A DNA stretch of 64,000 bases from Globodera rostochiensis (taxonomy: Eukaryota; Nematoda; Chromadorea; Rhabditida; Heteroderidae): positions 1,612,001-1,676,000 of the forward strand of contig JAEVLN010000004.1 in the NCBI GenBank assembly GCA_018350325.1, given 5' to 3'. The translations under genes and the position numbers were made by a program. Shown piece by piece: positions 22,051 to 32,664 of the stretch; within the stretch, counting starts at the first letter, position 1; each line of letters begins with the position of its first letter. The notes under the pieces are model-generated. The model was not told the DNA's origin, did not search any database, and was given only the letters and a program-made list of their open reading frames with translations.

Positions 22051-23213
22051 ATGCACCAGAATTTGTTAATTGTTGTTCTGGAAATCCAGAAGCACCAGAG
22101 TTTGCTGTTCCGGAAAGCCAGCTGGACCAGAATAAGGCTTTCCGGGAAGTCTGTATAGACCATAATTAGGTTTCCGGAAAATCAGCATGCACCAGAATTT
22201 GTTAATTGTTGTTCTGGAAATCCAGAATGCACCAGAGTTTGCTGTTCCGGAAAGCCAGCTGGACCAGAATAAGGCTTTCCGGGAAGTCTGTATAGACCAT
22301 AATTAGGTTTCCGGAAAATCAGCATGCACCAGAATTTGTTAATTGTTGTTCTGGAAATCCAGAATGCACCAGAGTTTGCTGTTCCGGAAAGCCAGCTGGA
22401 CCAGAATAAGGCTTTCCGGAAAGTCTGTATAGACCAGAATTAGGTTTCCGGAAAATCTGCATGCACCAGAATTTGTTAATTGTTGTTCTGGAAATCCAGA
22501 AGCATTAGAGTTTGCTGTTCCGGAAAGCCAGCTGGACCAGAATAAGGCTTTCCGGGAAGTCTGTATAGACCATAATTAGGTTTCCGGAAAATCAGCATGC
22601 ACCAGAATTTGTTAATTGTTGTTCTGGAAATCCAGAATGCACCAGAGTTTGCTGTTCCGGAAAGCCAGCTGGACCAGAATAAGGCTTTCCGGAAAGTCTG
22701 TATAGACCAGAATTAGGTTTCCGGAAAATCTGCATGCACCAGAATTTGTTAATTGTTGTTCTGGAAATCCAGAAGCACCAGAGTTTGCTGTTCCGGAAAG
22801 CCAGCTGGACCAGAATAAGGCTTTCCGGGAAGTCTGTATAGACCAGAATTAGGTTTCCGGAAAATCTGCATGCACCAGAATTTGTTAATTGTTGTTCTGG
22901 AAATCCAGAAGCACCAGAGTTTGCTGTTCCGGAAAGCCAGCTGGACCAGAATAAGGCTTTCCGGAAAGTCTGTATAGACCAGAATTAGGTTTCCGGAAAA
23001 TCAGCATGCACCAGAATTTGCTGTTCCGGAAAGCCAGCTGGACCAGAATAAGGCTTTCCGGAAAGTCTGTATAGACCAGAATTAGGTTTCCGGAAAATCT
23101 GCATGCACCAGAATTTGTTAATTGGTGTTCTGGAAATCCAGAAGCACCAGAGTTTGCTGTTCCGGAAAGCCAGCTGGACCAGAATTAGGCTTTCCGGAAA
23201 GTCAGTATCAGCC
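22051..23213. repeat. 136-137-bp satellite array (about 8.6 copies)
   Basis: Unit starts fall at 22051, 22187, 22324, 22461, 22597, 22734, 22870, 23006 and 23103, so the period is 136-137 bp with one 97-bp deleted unit. Each unit begins ATGCACCAGAATTTG and contains the inverted pair CCGGAAAGCC...GGCTTTCCGG, able to form a hairpin around the segment AGCTGGACCAGAATAA. Copies differ by only a few bases. It replaces the 5' part of GT31 copy A. Confidence 0.95.
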
Positions 23214-24024
23214 GGAAAAAGACTTTTCCCTCATTTAATCTTAACACAAACACAAACAAATAAAATGTGTGGGAAACACAAAAATATGTCGAAAACACAA
23301 GCCGTTCAACAATTTGAGCATTTCAAAAACACAAAGCAAGTCAAATAGGCCAAAAACACAAACAATTATAAAAACACAAATCAATTTAATATGCCGAAAA
23401 CACAAGCAGCTCAATCAACAAAGGTGGCAAAAACACAACAATTCCGCAATTTGAGGGGGTAATTCTTTTTGGGTTTTTATTATGGCATTTTGTGACGCTA
23501 AATCAGCCGAAAAAAGACTTTTGCCACTAAACCTGACCTGCTGAACACAAATCTGAACTCCGTTTTTGATTTTTAAGCCTCGCAAAAAAGACACAAGCAA
23601 AAATTTTTTTTGTTTCGAGTACAACAATTCTTTGCCACATGCATTTGCTAGCAACGAAGTCCCTGTTAAATAGACAAAATGGCGCCATTCTCCGTTTGTG
23701 TATCACGTCATTTATTTAGATTTAGAGTTTTTACCCACGTACAACTTTTGAAAAATCGGAATTTCTAATTTTTAGCGCATATTCAGCTTATTTCAAAAAG
23801 GTCTCAAGGTTTTTCAATCTTTATTAAAAAAAAATGCTTTAAACACTTCGCCAAATGCATTTGAATTGCCCAATAACACCGTACGCCAAAAATATGGGCG
23901 AATGTCAGCCAAAATTTAGACGCCTTTTGGTGAATGGGCTGATGAACACAAATCAAAATCGGTGACCAGAGGAAAAAGAAAGTGTAAATGAAGAAAAAAT
24001 CAAAATAATTATTCAAAATTATAT
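23214..24024. other. Spacer between satellite and GT31 copy C
   Basis: Positions 23235-23440 are rich in AAAACACAA words. The segment 23660-24020 (TCACGTCATTTATTTAG, CGCCAAATGCATTTGAATTGCCC) recurs at 20500-20860 and 34715-35120 as the shared 3' flank of the minus-strand GT31 copies. No gene seen. Confidence 0.6.
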
Positions 24025-25742
24025 TTAATTTGTGTCTGTTTTTGTCTCATTTGCAGCAGATGATTTGCACTTTGCTGTATGAATTTGTTTGTACGCCCTT
24101 TTGTAATCCTCCACACTTTTGAAGCGCGGCGTTAGCAATCCGCTATATGCCGCAAATATAAACGGCACGCCCTTTTCGCATTGTTCGTTTTGTGGCACTA
24201 TCTAAACTGCTGGAGGGTAAAGTGCCAGTTTTGAAATAATCTTAATTGGCACACTTTTTGGTCCGCCCGAAAATGGGCACGGCCACTCTGGAACCGGGCC
24301 ACCGGGGGTTTGACGCGTTCGGCCAAGATTCCCGTGTATAGGGCATCCTCAATGTTGAAAGCCGTCACCTCCGAAGTTTGTGCCATCACTGCTCGAACGG
24401 CTTGGGCAGTGCCAAAATAAGTGCCCCCTTGGATGTAATCCGGGTACAGCTTGCCGGGGAAATGCTTCTCTGACACATACCTAACAAAAATCAATAAATC
24501 GATTAAAATTCGTTAAAAAATGCAAAAAATCACCGACCATTTGGAGTTAACCTCCCGAATGGGACCGGTGCCGGCCATGACATATCCGAAAAACGCGGCC
24601 CTCCCTTCAGCCTGTTTTCTGAACTTTTCGTCCACCCAAAATTTCCATCGTGCCAAGTCCACGACGGTGTCGTCGTCTGTTTTCATTACAAATTCGGAAT
24701 TTGGACAAAAATGCATTTGCCATTCAAATGCAACGAAGATCTGAGGAAATAAATTTATTACGGTCGAATACCGTAACCCTTCCCCCTCACCTTCTGATAC
24801 AAGTTACGGTACGAATCCTCCAGGTCGTACCGTATCAAATCGCCATATTTTTGCTGTTCAACATCCAAAAGGGCGTCATCTTTTGCAGCCAATTTTCCTT
24901 CGGCTTTACTCGCGTTGCCAATCACAAAACGAATGATTACGTTGTTGGGCTGAATTTTGTTTTTTTATAATTTATTTTTAAATTTGAATTTGAATTTCCC
25001 GCATTTTTATTCAAATTTCTCCCACTGACCGCCGCCCCTCCCCAACTCCGTCGAATGCCCTCCCGGCAAACGGCCGCATCCCGGCGGCTCATCACCAACA
25101 CCACGCCCAACACCGACCGGCCGGCACATGGAAAAGTGCCGGCGCCCAACGGCACTTTGACAACAAATGGCAAGTGAATGTTGGAGAAACGGACGACCGA
25201 AGAGAAATTGAACATGGAATTGTTGGGGCAACAAGATGGAGGAGGGGGACGAGAAGTTGAAGGCGTTTGGACCAGAGAAATTGGCCTGAAACCATTCGTT
25301 AAAATAAGCGAAAAAAAAACACTTACGGCTTGGTGTCCGGACAATCTGTTACTGGACATTTCGTCAATGGACAATCCGTCAGTGGACAATCCGTCAGTGA
25401 AGGACAATCCGTCAAAGGACAACTAATTTCTGATAAGCTAAAAAAATTTCTTTAATTTCATACGGCACGTGAAGAAGGTTGGGCTGCCGAAAAAGGAGGA
25501 CCAGCAGAAAGGCTAACAGAAGAAAAGTGACCAAAATAAATAAACGGAAGAAAAGGGCATGGCACTTCCTGAAAAAGAGCATTTTTAATGAAATTTATCA
25601 CATTTTATGTGAACTAATTGCAAATTGATTAAAAAATAATTAATTTAAGAATTTCTAACCAAACGGACGGGCGAATGGGCAGAAGCCTCGCAAAATTCAA
25701 TTTTCGGTCGCTGTTAAGGCGTTGAAAGCGTTTTGTTGGCAT
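24025..25742 (-). CDS. GT31 beta-1,3-galactosyltransferase-like protein C
   Basis: Seven exons in phase: 25742-25660, 25568-25464, 25285-25030, 24949-24791, 24740-24538, 24480-24255, 24201-24025 (402 aa). Type II membrane layout: a basic cytoplasmic start (MPTKRFQRLNSDRK), one membrane anchor (LFILVTFLLLAFLLVLLF), a Pro/Ser stem, then the catalytic domain. Motifs: GIRRSWG (RxxIRxTW class), VIRFVIG, DLEDSYRNL, KTDDDTVVDLARW (DxD), WYVSEKHFP, IEDALYTG. The family transfers galactose, GlcNAc or GalNAc in beta-1,3 linkage in the Golgi; the acceptor cannot be told here. The start is shared by all four complete copies. It is head to head with copy D, with 1.37 kb between ATGs. Intron 2 holds the GGACAATCCGTCA minisatellite. 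The C-terminus ends ANETKTDTN, unlike D and F. Intron 6 is only 53 nt. Confidence 0.85.
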
Positions 25743-25945
25743 TATTTTCTAAACGATTTATAAGAATTTAATGAATTGTCGCTGCTCGCCCAAAGCATTT
25801 GAACGCGACGATCTCGACTAAATGGTGAAATTCGGGATTCCCGGACCTCGGGATTTAGGGTATTTAGTTGGACAAAAGGAAAAGCATGACCGATAGAGTT
25901 CTAACAGTCTGTCGCCGTGACAAAAAATGTTATGCTATCTTGGCT
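24025..25945. repeat. Left arm of GT31 inverted repeat, unit 1
   Basis: Copy C with about 200 bp of upstream flank is the reverse complement of 26933-28800. Upstream flanks match from the ATG out to CATAACATTTTTTGTCACGG. The spacer is about 1 kb (25946-26932). Confidence 0.85.
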
Positions 25946-27115
25946 TAAAAGGGTCGACGTGTTGTTATTTATTCACACTAATTATGCGGAACCGGTCAGT
26001 CAACGCTCGGAATTAACTTTTCAAATTATTTTTTTTACATTTAATATAATATTTTCAAACTTTTATTATGGAAGGTAATTTTATTTTAGATTTTGAAGTT
26101 GTTAGAGGGTGAGTCCTTTAAAGTTTTTAATTCAAATTTTTATTAAAAAATTCAAAGACTACAAAAATTTTACAGTTTTTACAAAAGAAATGATTGGCTG
26201 AATGAATGAATTGTCAATGATTCGGAAAAGTTTGAATGTCTCAACTTTATGCTGAGTTTAAATTGTTAAATTTTAATTTAAAATTATAAATTGTTACAAC
26301 TTTTTTAAATTTATAATTGACTTTATTTTTTTAATTTAATATTATATTTTCAATCATTTTTATGTAAATGGTATGGTTTTCTAATCATATTAAAAAATAT
26401 TTTGGGAATTTAAATTGTTAGTTAAATATAAAAATCTGTAAAATGTCTCAAAAAATTTAGGAAATTTTGACAAATTTAAAGGCAAGCATTCGCCAACTTT
26501 CAATTAAATATTTAAAATCCTGATTATTTTTTTTAAATTTGGAATTTTCACTGAAAATTACAATTTTCTTAACAAATATCGTTGAATGTCAAAAATTTTT
26601 GAAGATTTAAACGAAATCTACAAAATTGGTCCAAAAGGATTTTGCTCAATTTTTCATTGGGGAGAGGCTGAAAGAAATTCGCAAAATAAGGACAAAATAA
26701 GGACGGAAGCTTCAAATAAGGACAAACCTTATAAATAAGGACAGATACGACCTCTGAATAAATGACGTGATACACAAACGGAGAATGGCGTCATTTTGTC
26801 TAATTAAAAACAAATATGCTTGTCACGTTCATAGGCATTAATGGAATTGCATAATTCGTTTCACTTAATTTACTTTGTATTAAATTCTTCGAATACATTT
26901 GCTCTATAAATTTTCTGATAACTCATAACATTTTTTGTCACGGCGACAGACTGTTAGAACTCTATCGGTCATGCTTTTCCTTTTGTCCAACTAAATACCC
27001 TAAATCCCGAGGTCCGGGAATCCCGAATTTCACCATTTAGTCGAGATCGTCGCGTTCGAATGCTTTGGGCGAGCAGCGACAATTCATTAAATTCTTATAA
27101 ATTGTTTAGAAAAAA
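25743..27115. promoter_or_regulatory. Shared head-to-head upstream region of GT31 C and D
   Basis: The only non-coding DNA between two divergently transcribed GT31 genes; it must hold both promoters. The outer about 200 bp on each side are inverted copies (TTTAGTCGAGATCGTCGCGTTC). The centre is AT-rich unique sequence including the dispersed word ATTCAAAGACTACAAAAATTTTACAG. No TATA box or factor site is certain. Confidence 0.5.
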
Positions 27116-28880
27116 ATGCCAACAAAACGTTTTCAACGCCTCAACAGCGACCGAAAATTGAATTTTGCAAGGCTTTTGCCCATTCGCCAGTCCGTTTGGT
27201 TAGAGAATTCTTAAATTAATTTTTTAAAATTAATTATTTTTATTCAATTTGAATTGGTTTACATAAAATGTGAAAAAATAACAAATTGTTCAGGAAGTAC
27301 CGAACCCTTTTCTTCCGTTTATTTAATTTGGTTACTTTTCTTTTGTTGGCCTTCCTGCTGATCCTCCTTTTGTGGCGCAACCTTCTTCACGTGCCGTATG
27401 AAATTAAAGAAATTTTTTTAGCTTATCAGAAATTAGTTGTCCTTTGACGGATTGTCCTTCACTGACGAATTGTCCTTCACTGACGGATAGTCCATTGACG
27501 AAATGTCCAGTAACAAATTGTCCGGACACCAAGCCGTAAGTGTTTTTTTCGACTTTCACTTATTTTAAAGGAATGGTTTCAGGTCAACGTCTCTGGCCCA
27601 AACGCCTTCAACTTCTCGTCCCCCTCCTCCGTCTCGTTGCCCCAACAATTCCATGTTCAATTTCTCTTCGGTCGTCCGTTTCTCCAACATTCACTTGCCA
27701 TTTGTTGTCAAAGTGCCGTTGGGCGCCGGCACTTTTCCATGTGCCGGCCGGTCGGTGTTGGGCGTGGTGTTGGTGATGAGCCGCCGGGATGCGGCCGTTT
27801 GCCGGGAGGGCATTCGACGGAGTTGGGGAGCGGCTGCGGTCAGTGGGAGAAATTTGAATAAAAATGCGGGAAATTCAAATTTAAAAATAAATTATAAAAA
27901 ACAAAATTCAGCCCAACAACGTAATCATTCGTTTTGTGATTGGCAACGCGAGTAAAGCAGAAGGAAAATTGGCTGCAAAAGATGACGCCCTTTTGGATGT
28001 TGAACAGCAAAAATATGGCGATTTGATACGGTACGACCTGGAGGATTCGTACCGTAACTTGCATTTGAAGGTGAGGAGGAGGGAGTACGGTATTCGACCG
28101 TATTGCATTGATTTTCTCAGATTTTCGTTGCCTTCGAATGGCAAATGCATTTTTGTCCAAATGCCGAATTTGTAATGAAAACAGACGACGACACCGTCGT
28201 GGATTTGGCACGATGGAAATTTTGGGTGGACGAAAAGTTCAGAAAACAGGCTGAAGGGAGGGCCGCGTTTTTTGGATTTGTCTATGCCGGCACCGGTCCC
28301 ATTCGGGAGGTTAACTCCAAATGGTCGGTGATTTTTGGCATTTTTTAACGAATTTTAATCGATTTATTGATTTTTGTTAGGTATGTGTCAGAGAAGCATT
28401 TCCCCGGCAAGCTGTACCCGGATTACATGGAAGGGGGCACGTATTTTGGCACTGCCCAAGCCGTTCGAGCAGTGATGGCACAAACTTCGGAGGTGGTCGG
28501 CTTCAGCGTTGACGATGCCCTATACACGGGCATCTTGGCCGAACGCGTCAAACCCCCAGTGGCCCGGTTCCAGAGTGGCCGTGCCCATTTCCGGGGGAAC
28601 CAAAAAGTGCGATAATAAAGAGGAAATTGGCACTTTACCCTCCAGCAGTTTAGATAGTGCCACAAAACGAACAATGCGAAAAGGGCGTGCCGTTTATATT
28701 TGCGGCATATAGCGGATTGCTAACGCCGCGCTTCAAAAGTGTGGAGGATTACAAAAGGGCGTACAAACAAATTCATACAGCAAAGTGCAAATTATCTGCT
28801 GCAAATGAGACAAAATTACTTTATTTCAAAATGTTGTCTGAAAATCTCTTCACAAATTTGTCAAAATTCAAAATTTGACT
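26933..28880. repeat. Right arm of GT31 inverted repeat, unit 1
   Basis: Inverted partner of 24025-25945; carries copy D. Confidence 0.85.
27116..28878 (+). CDS. GT31 beta-1,3-galactosyltransferase-like protein D
   Basis: Seven exons in phase: 27116-27198, 27294-27395, 27583-27838, 27912-28070, 28121-28323, 28381-28606, 28654-28878 (417 aa). Same layout as copy C: basic N-terminus, anchor NLVTFLLLAFLLILLL, stem, GT31 domain. Seen: GIRRSWG at about 138, DLEDSYRNL at about 189, KTDDDTVVDL at about 220, DDALYTG at about 312. Last exon reads IVPQNEQCEKGVPF and runs on to KFKI, longer than in C and E. Intron 6 is 47 nt (GTGCGATAAT...CAGTTTAG); without splicing it the frame stops early at 28615, so this intron decides the C-terminus. 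Its N-terminal residues match C rather than E/F, which suggests exchange between the inverted arms. Confidence 0.85.
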
Positions 28881-29339
28881 CCCCCCCCCTCCCCCCCCCC
28901 CAAAAGTTGTTGTGCTTTGATTTTCTCAAAATGATCATTTGTAATAGGAAATTGCTCAAATCATTTGTTTGTACTCAGAAATATAACGAATGAAGCGATT
29001 ACTTACATTTTGGGTTTATTGAAGAATTGTCTCGAATTTGCGGATTTTAGGTATTAAATGAGAATTTTTTAATGCTCCGATGCGGATTTTAAACAATTTG
29101 AGATCAGAGCCCTGAATTAAACGATGATTCGTCACTTTTTATTTTTTGTATTTATTTAAATGGCATAATTTTAAATTAATTTAATTGTAATAAGTAATGA
29201 ATGAAACGCTTTTTTGGACAAGTTTGATATTGCTTTGCATTTTTGACTAAAAATGTAAAAAATGCACCCAAAAAGATTAATTGAAAAATGATAAATTGTA
29301 TATGTTAACTTTGTCAATTTAAATACGTCAATTCAACAA

Positions 29340-29470
29340 CGAGTTTGCGTGGTTCAGTGGTATAAGTTCCGCATCAAAATGCGTAAGTCGTTACAAGGTG
29401 TGTTGAGTTCAACACTGCCCGCAAGCAAAATCTTTTTAAAAATTTTTATTGACTTTTTTAATTTATTTTT
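29340..29470 (+). repeat. tRNA-like SINE remnant
   Basis: GCGTGGTTCAGTGGTATAAG carries a Pol III A-box match (TGGTTCAGTGG) and GAGTTCAACAC a B-box match (GTTCAANNC), about 50 bp apart. GTTTGCG and CGCAAGC at the ends could pair like an acceptor stem. The T-arm does not pair properly, so it is not called as a working tRNA. Copies: 42145-42215 and a 3' half at about 11485-11535. Confidence 0.5.
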
Positions 29471-29647
29471 ACATTTATAAATATATTTTCTATAATTTTT
29501 AAATGTTGACAATTTCAATTATTAAAAAATTCAAAGACTACAAACATTTTACATTTTTTACAAAAGAAATGATTGATTTGATTTTAATGAATGAGAATTG
29601 TCTATGATTCGGAAAAGTTTGAAACAAATAATTTTGTCCATTTTTTG

Positions 29648-30102
29648 TCATCGGCGCTTCCGTCCGAACAATGCGGGGAACCAATTGTTCACGTCGATGC
29701 CCAAATCTTTGAGGGGCCTGAGGGAATAATATTTTAATTAAAAAACAATTAGCATAATGATGGGGGCACTTTACATGTACGCCGGGCTCTCGTAGACGAC
29801 GGGCTTCAGCAAAGAACTAAGGTCCTGCGCATTGGCCTAAAATTTATTTTTTGTAAGAATTTTAATATAAAAAATTGTTGCTTTTTTCAAATTAAAAAAT
29901 TTGTAGGTTCAATAAATATATATTTCGTCAAAAATATATATTTTTTAAAATTTTAGATGGTATATTAGTTTAAGTTAAAAAAATAAATTTGGTTTTTTCA
30001 TTTTCCCTCAAAAACTGCGCCGTTTTAAAGTTCATTAACCTCGTAAACAAAATGAACAGCGATCAGCGAAGTGAAAATGAACAAAACGGTGATAAAATGC
30101 AT
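29648..30102 (-). CDS. Neuropeptide-like precursor 1 (NWFPALF-Gly-RKRR)
   Basis: Three small exons in phase: 30102-30040, 29836-29775, 29717-29648 (64 aa). The N-terminus MHFITVLFIFTSLIAVHFVY is a clear signal peptide with a likely cut near ANA-Q. The rest is a short spacer (DLSSLLKPVVYESPAY) and a C-terminal peptide ending NNWFPALFGRKRR. A Gly before a basic RKRR run is the standard signal for prohormone cleavage and C-terminal amidation, predicting an ...NNWFPALF-amide peptide. I recognise no known family. The two copies keep frame, splice sites and the peptide. Here the exon 1 donor is GTTAAT, weaker than GTAAAA in copy 2. It could instead be a small secreted peptide with another role. Confidence 0.7.
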
Positions 30103-30501
30103 TTTTAAATTTTCGATTTAAATAAATTAAAATATTTTTAAAATTGACTTCGAATGCCCAATTATATAGTGCCGCCGGGTCTGAAGGTCACAATTAAAAG
30201 AATTGAATTATAACTTTTGAAGTGCAATAATTACGCGAAAAAACGGGTTTTTTGAGACGAAAAGGCGAATTTTTTCAAATAAAAAATTCAATTGAATATT
30301 CAATTAGAAATGCGTCAATTATTCGCCCACAAAATCCCATTAAATGCCAAATTGGCACCCATTTTTTGAGGTGATTTGAATTGAATGACGTAAATAATTA
30401 ATCCCATTTTGTTTTGATTTTAAATTTTTGATCACAGACACTTTTAAAAGTGCATTTTGACAGAAAGAATTTAGACCTTTAGTCGGGCCCCGCATTTTTT
30501 T

Positions 30502-31276
30502 TTAGCAAAGTCCGCAAGTCTCGCCGCATTCGTCCGTGCGCGTCTCCAACGAATAAAATTCATTTTCACAAAATCCGTTCCGCTTCCAATGCAAACAACT
30601 AACAAAAAAAATGTGATCAAACTTTTTATTTTTTAAAAATAAACTTAATTAAAAATTATTTATTTATTAAACAGAAAAGTACAAAACGCGCCGCACTTTT
30701 CCGATCGGTCCGCGCATTCGCCGCCGCCGCCGGCGCAAGTGCCTTCACAATAGCGGCGCATCAAATCTTTGTAAAACTAAACAAAAGTTTCAAAAAATTG
30801 AGTTTAAAAGTTCGGCATTTTATTAGGTAAAATTGACTTCTAATCCCGGTCAAAAAAGTCGGGACTAATAACGGATAAAAACAAAACATTTTTAAATTTT
30901 GAAAAACAAATCCGGGACTCATATAAACAGAGGAATTTTAGTCTCAAAAAGGGACATTCGTCTCAATACCGATCTCGCTATACTTTAAAAACTTAAATTA
31001 AAAATGTTCGAATATAAAATATTTTAATTCTTAAAATGTATATACCTCGTTATCGCACAAATGTTTGTTGGCCGCACAGTCTTCGCTCAAATCGCCGTTT
31101 GGCAGTGCGGCTTAATTTTTTGATTGGTTGGAGTCTTTTTATTAACAAAAAATAAAATAAAATCCACAAAATTTAATTTAATTAAAATAAAAAGGTTAAA
31201 ATTTAACTGAACGATTGCCTTCCCGTCATTGCGGTCACTGCAGCGCTCACATTGCGCGTGTACTGCTCGCACAGCT
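30502..31276 (-). pseudogene. 5'-truncated ShKT gene fragment
   Basis: Exons identical in layout to the last four of the ShKT gene in unit 2: 31276-31208 (cut by the duplication junction), 31110-31046, 30776-30673, 30598-30502. Reads CEQYTRNV, SEDCAANKHLCDNE, RRYCEGTCAGG and CLHWKRNGFCENE...CGETCGLC. It has no start codon or signal peptide, because the 5' part was left behind. It abuts the fragment of the 13-exon gene on the other strand. Confidence 0.85.
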
Positions 31277-32416
31277 AAATCGGCCGGCTGCCGCGGCATT
31301 TCCCCGCGAGGCATACAAAATCGTAGGGCCAAAGTTGGTGGACTAACGAATGAGTGAAATTGAATTTGTTCAATTTTGTTGTCTTTCCAGAAGCGATTTT
31401 GACTTTTCCGAAATGTCTTCAATTTGTTCGCGCTCACAGTTGATCGCGGCGGAACGGGGCCGGAAGCAGCAGCAGCACTTCAGCGCGTGCCGATCCCAGG
31501 GGTAATCAATTAGTCAGTAATTGGTTGGCCCCTAGGGGTTGTACCCCGGCATCGACGCCTCCCGGCATGCCGTGTCGCTGTCCCTCAACATTCTCGCCCC
31601 CGGCAACTCTTGTACCCCGAAGGGCTTGCAATGACTATTTTTTAATGTTCACCAAATGCCAGCACTTTCATTCAGTCTCTGGGAACTCTGTGGTGCCGAC
31701 GTTGATCGCCGAAATTCTTCTCGCTTTTCGTCCGAGAAGATAACAATCGGTGCCAGCGGCGACGATGGCACTGAGCAGTACCAGAAACATCAACAGCAGC
31801 AGTTGCTGACGCCAATGTCGTCGACCGGCATTTCTTCTTCGACGATGGTGGACAGTGTGATCAGTTGCCATTCGTCGTTAGCCTCAACTTCGGCATTTTC
31901 GACAAGGCAAAGGTCCCCCTGCCCTTAACACTTTTTGTGTATTAATATATCAAATCAAAAATAGGGTAAATCCTAATCGAATTCAGTTGGAATCAGTGGT
32001 TGGTTGCGCTAATCAGTTTATTTTTTATTTTTGCAGGTCGTGTACGGATGATGGTGCTGGTGGTGGTGATGCTGGCGTGATGTTCGACTCGGCCATTGTC
32101 AGCGACAGTGCCCAATCCAATTTGGGACTTGGCGACGGCATCGAACATGAAAATGAGGACGATTTTGACGGATTGTCCAGGCTTGCCAAAGACGGAGTGA
32201 TACGGTAAAAAATAATAAAATAAAAATTGAGGATTGAGTAAATTTGTTTTTTTGCGATTTTTCAGAAGGTTTTGCCCGCCAAATGCGGCCGCACAGATCA
32301 GTGATCATTCAACACCGGTGAGGCAGTATCAGAAGCGAGCAGTAGCAGCAACACAACAACGCCGGCGTGGTTCGTCTGCCCATGGCTCGGAGAACAGCCT
32401 CGAGTGGTTCTACTGA
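31277..32416 (+). pseudogene. 5'-truncated copy of the 13-exon gene (exons 9-13)
   Basis: Begins in the middle of exon 9 (AAATCGGCCGGCTG) and repeats the last exons of the gene at 9332-16743 with the same splice sites (for example TTGCAG before CGTGTACGGATG, ATACG/GTAAAAAA, and the final SLEWFY). Frames are intact and differences few, so the copy is young. The promoter, membrane segment and FFAT-like motif are all missing. Confidence 0.85.
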
Positions 32417-32664
32417 TCGTAAAAGTGCCAAATGTGCCACAAAAAGTGCCCACAGATTAATCCCTTTAGCGCGGATTAATTGCATCTGGCATGGCACCCA
32501 AAACTTGTCAAAAATCTTTAAATGCCAAGATTATGTGGCCTGAAAAGCTCAAAATTTGTTCGTATTTTGCTGTAATGGACATATGGATTTTTCCGGTTTT
32601 AAACTTTTTGTAAAATGTAAAAATTGGTGCTTTTCATGCACAAAAGCTGGTGTCCTCTCTACCA

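Larger units (their letters stand above)
15574..31276. repeat. Segmental duplication unit 1 (15.7 kb)
   Basis: Sequence from AAATCGGCCGGCTG (15574) through ACAGCT (31276) recurs head to tail as 31277-47919. The left break is in exon 9 of the 13-exon gene. The right break is in the ShKT gene exon whose full form is at 47851-47995. Exons of the 13-exon gene, the astacin, GT31, peptide-precursor and ShKT exons all recur in the same order, many almost base for base. Confidence 0.9.

Noticed and set aside
28615..28615. GT31 D ending at QKVR (stop at 28615)
   Set aside because: A 47-nt GT-AG intron removes the stop and joins a conserved final exon (CEKGVPF), present in C-F and, diverged, in the gene at 3409.
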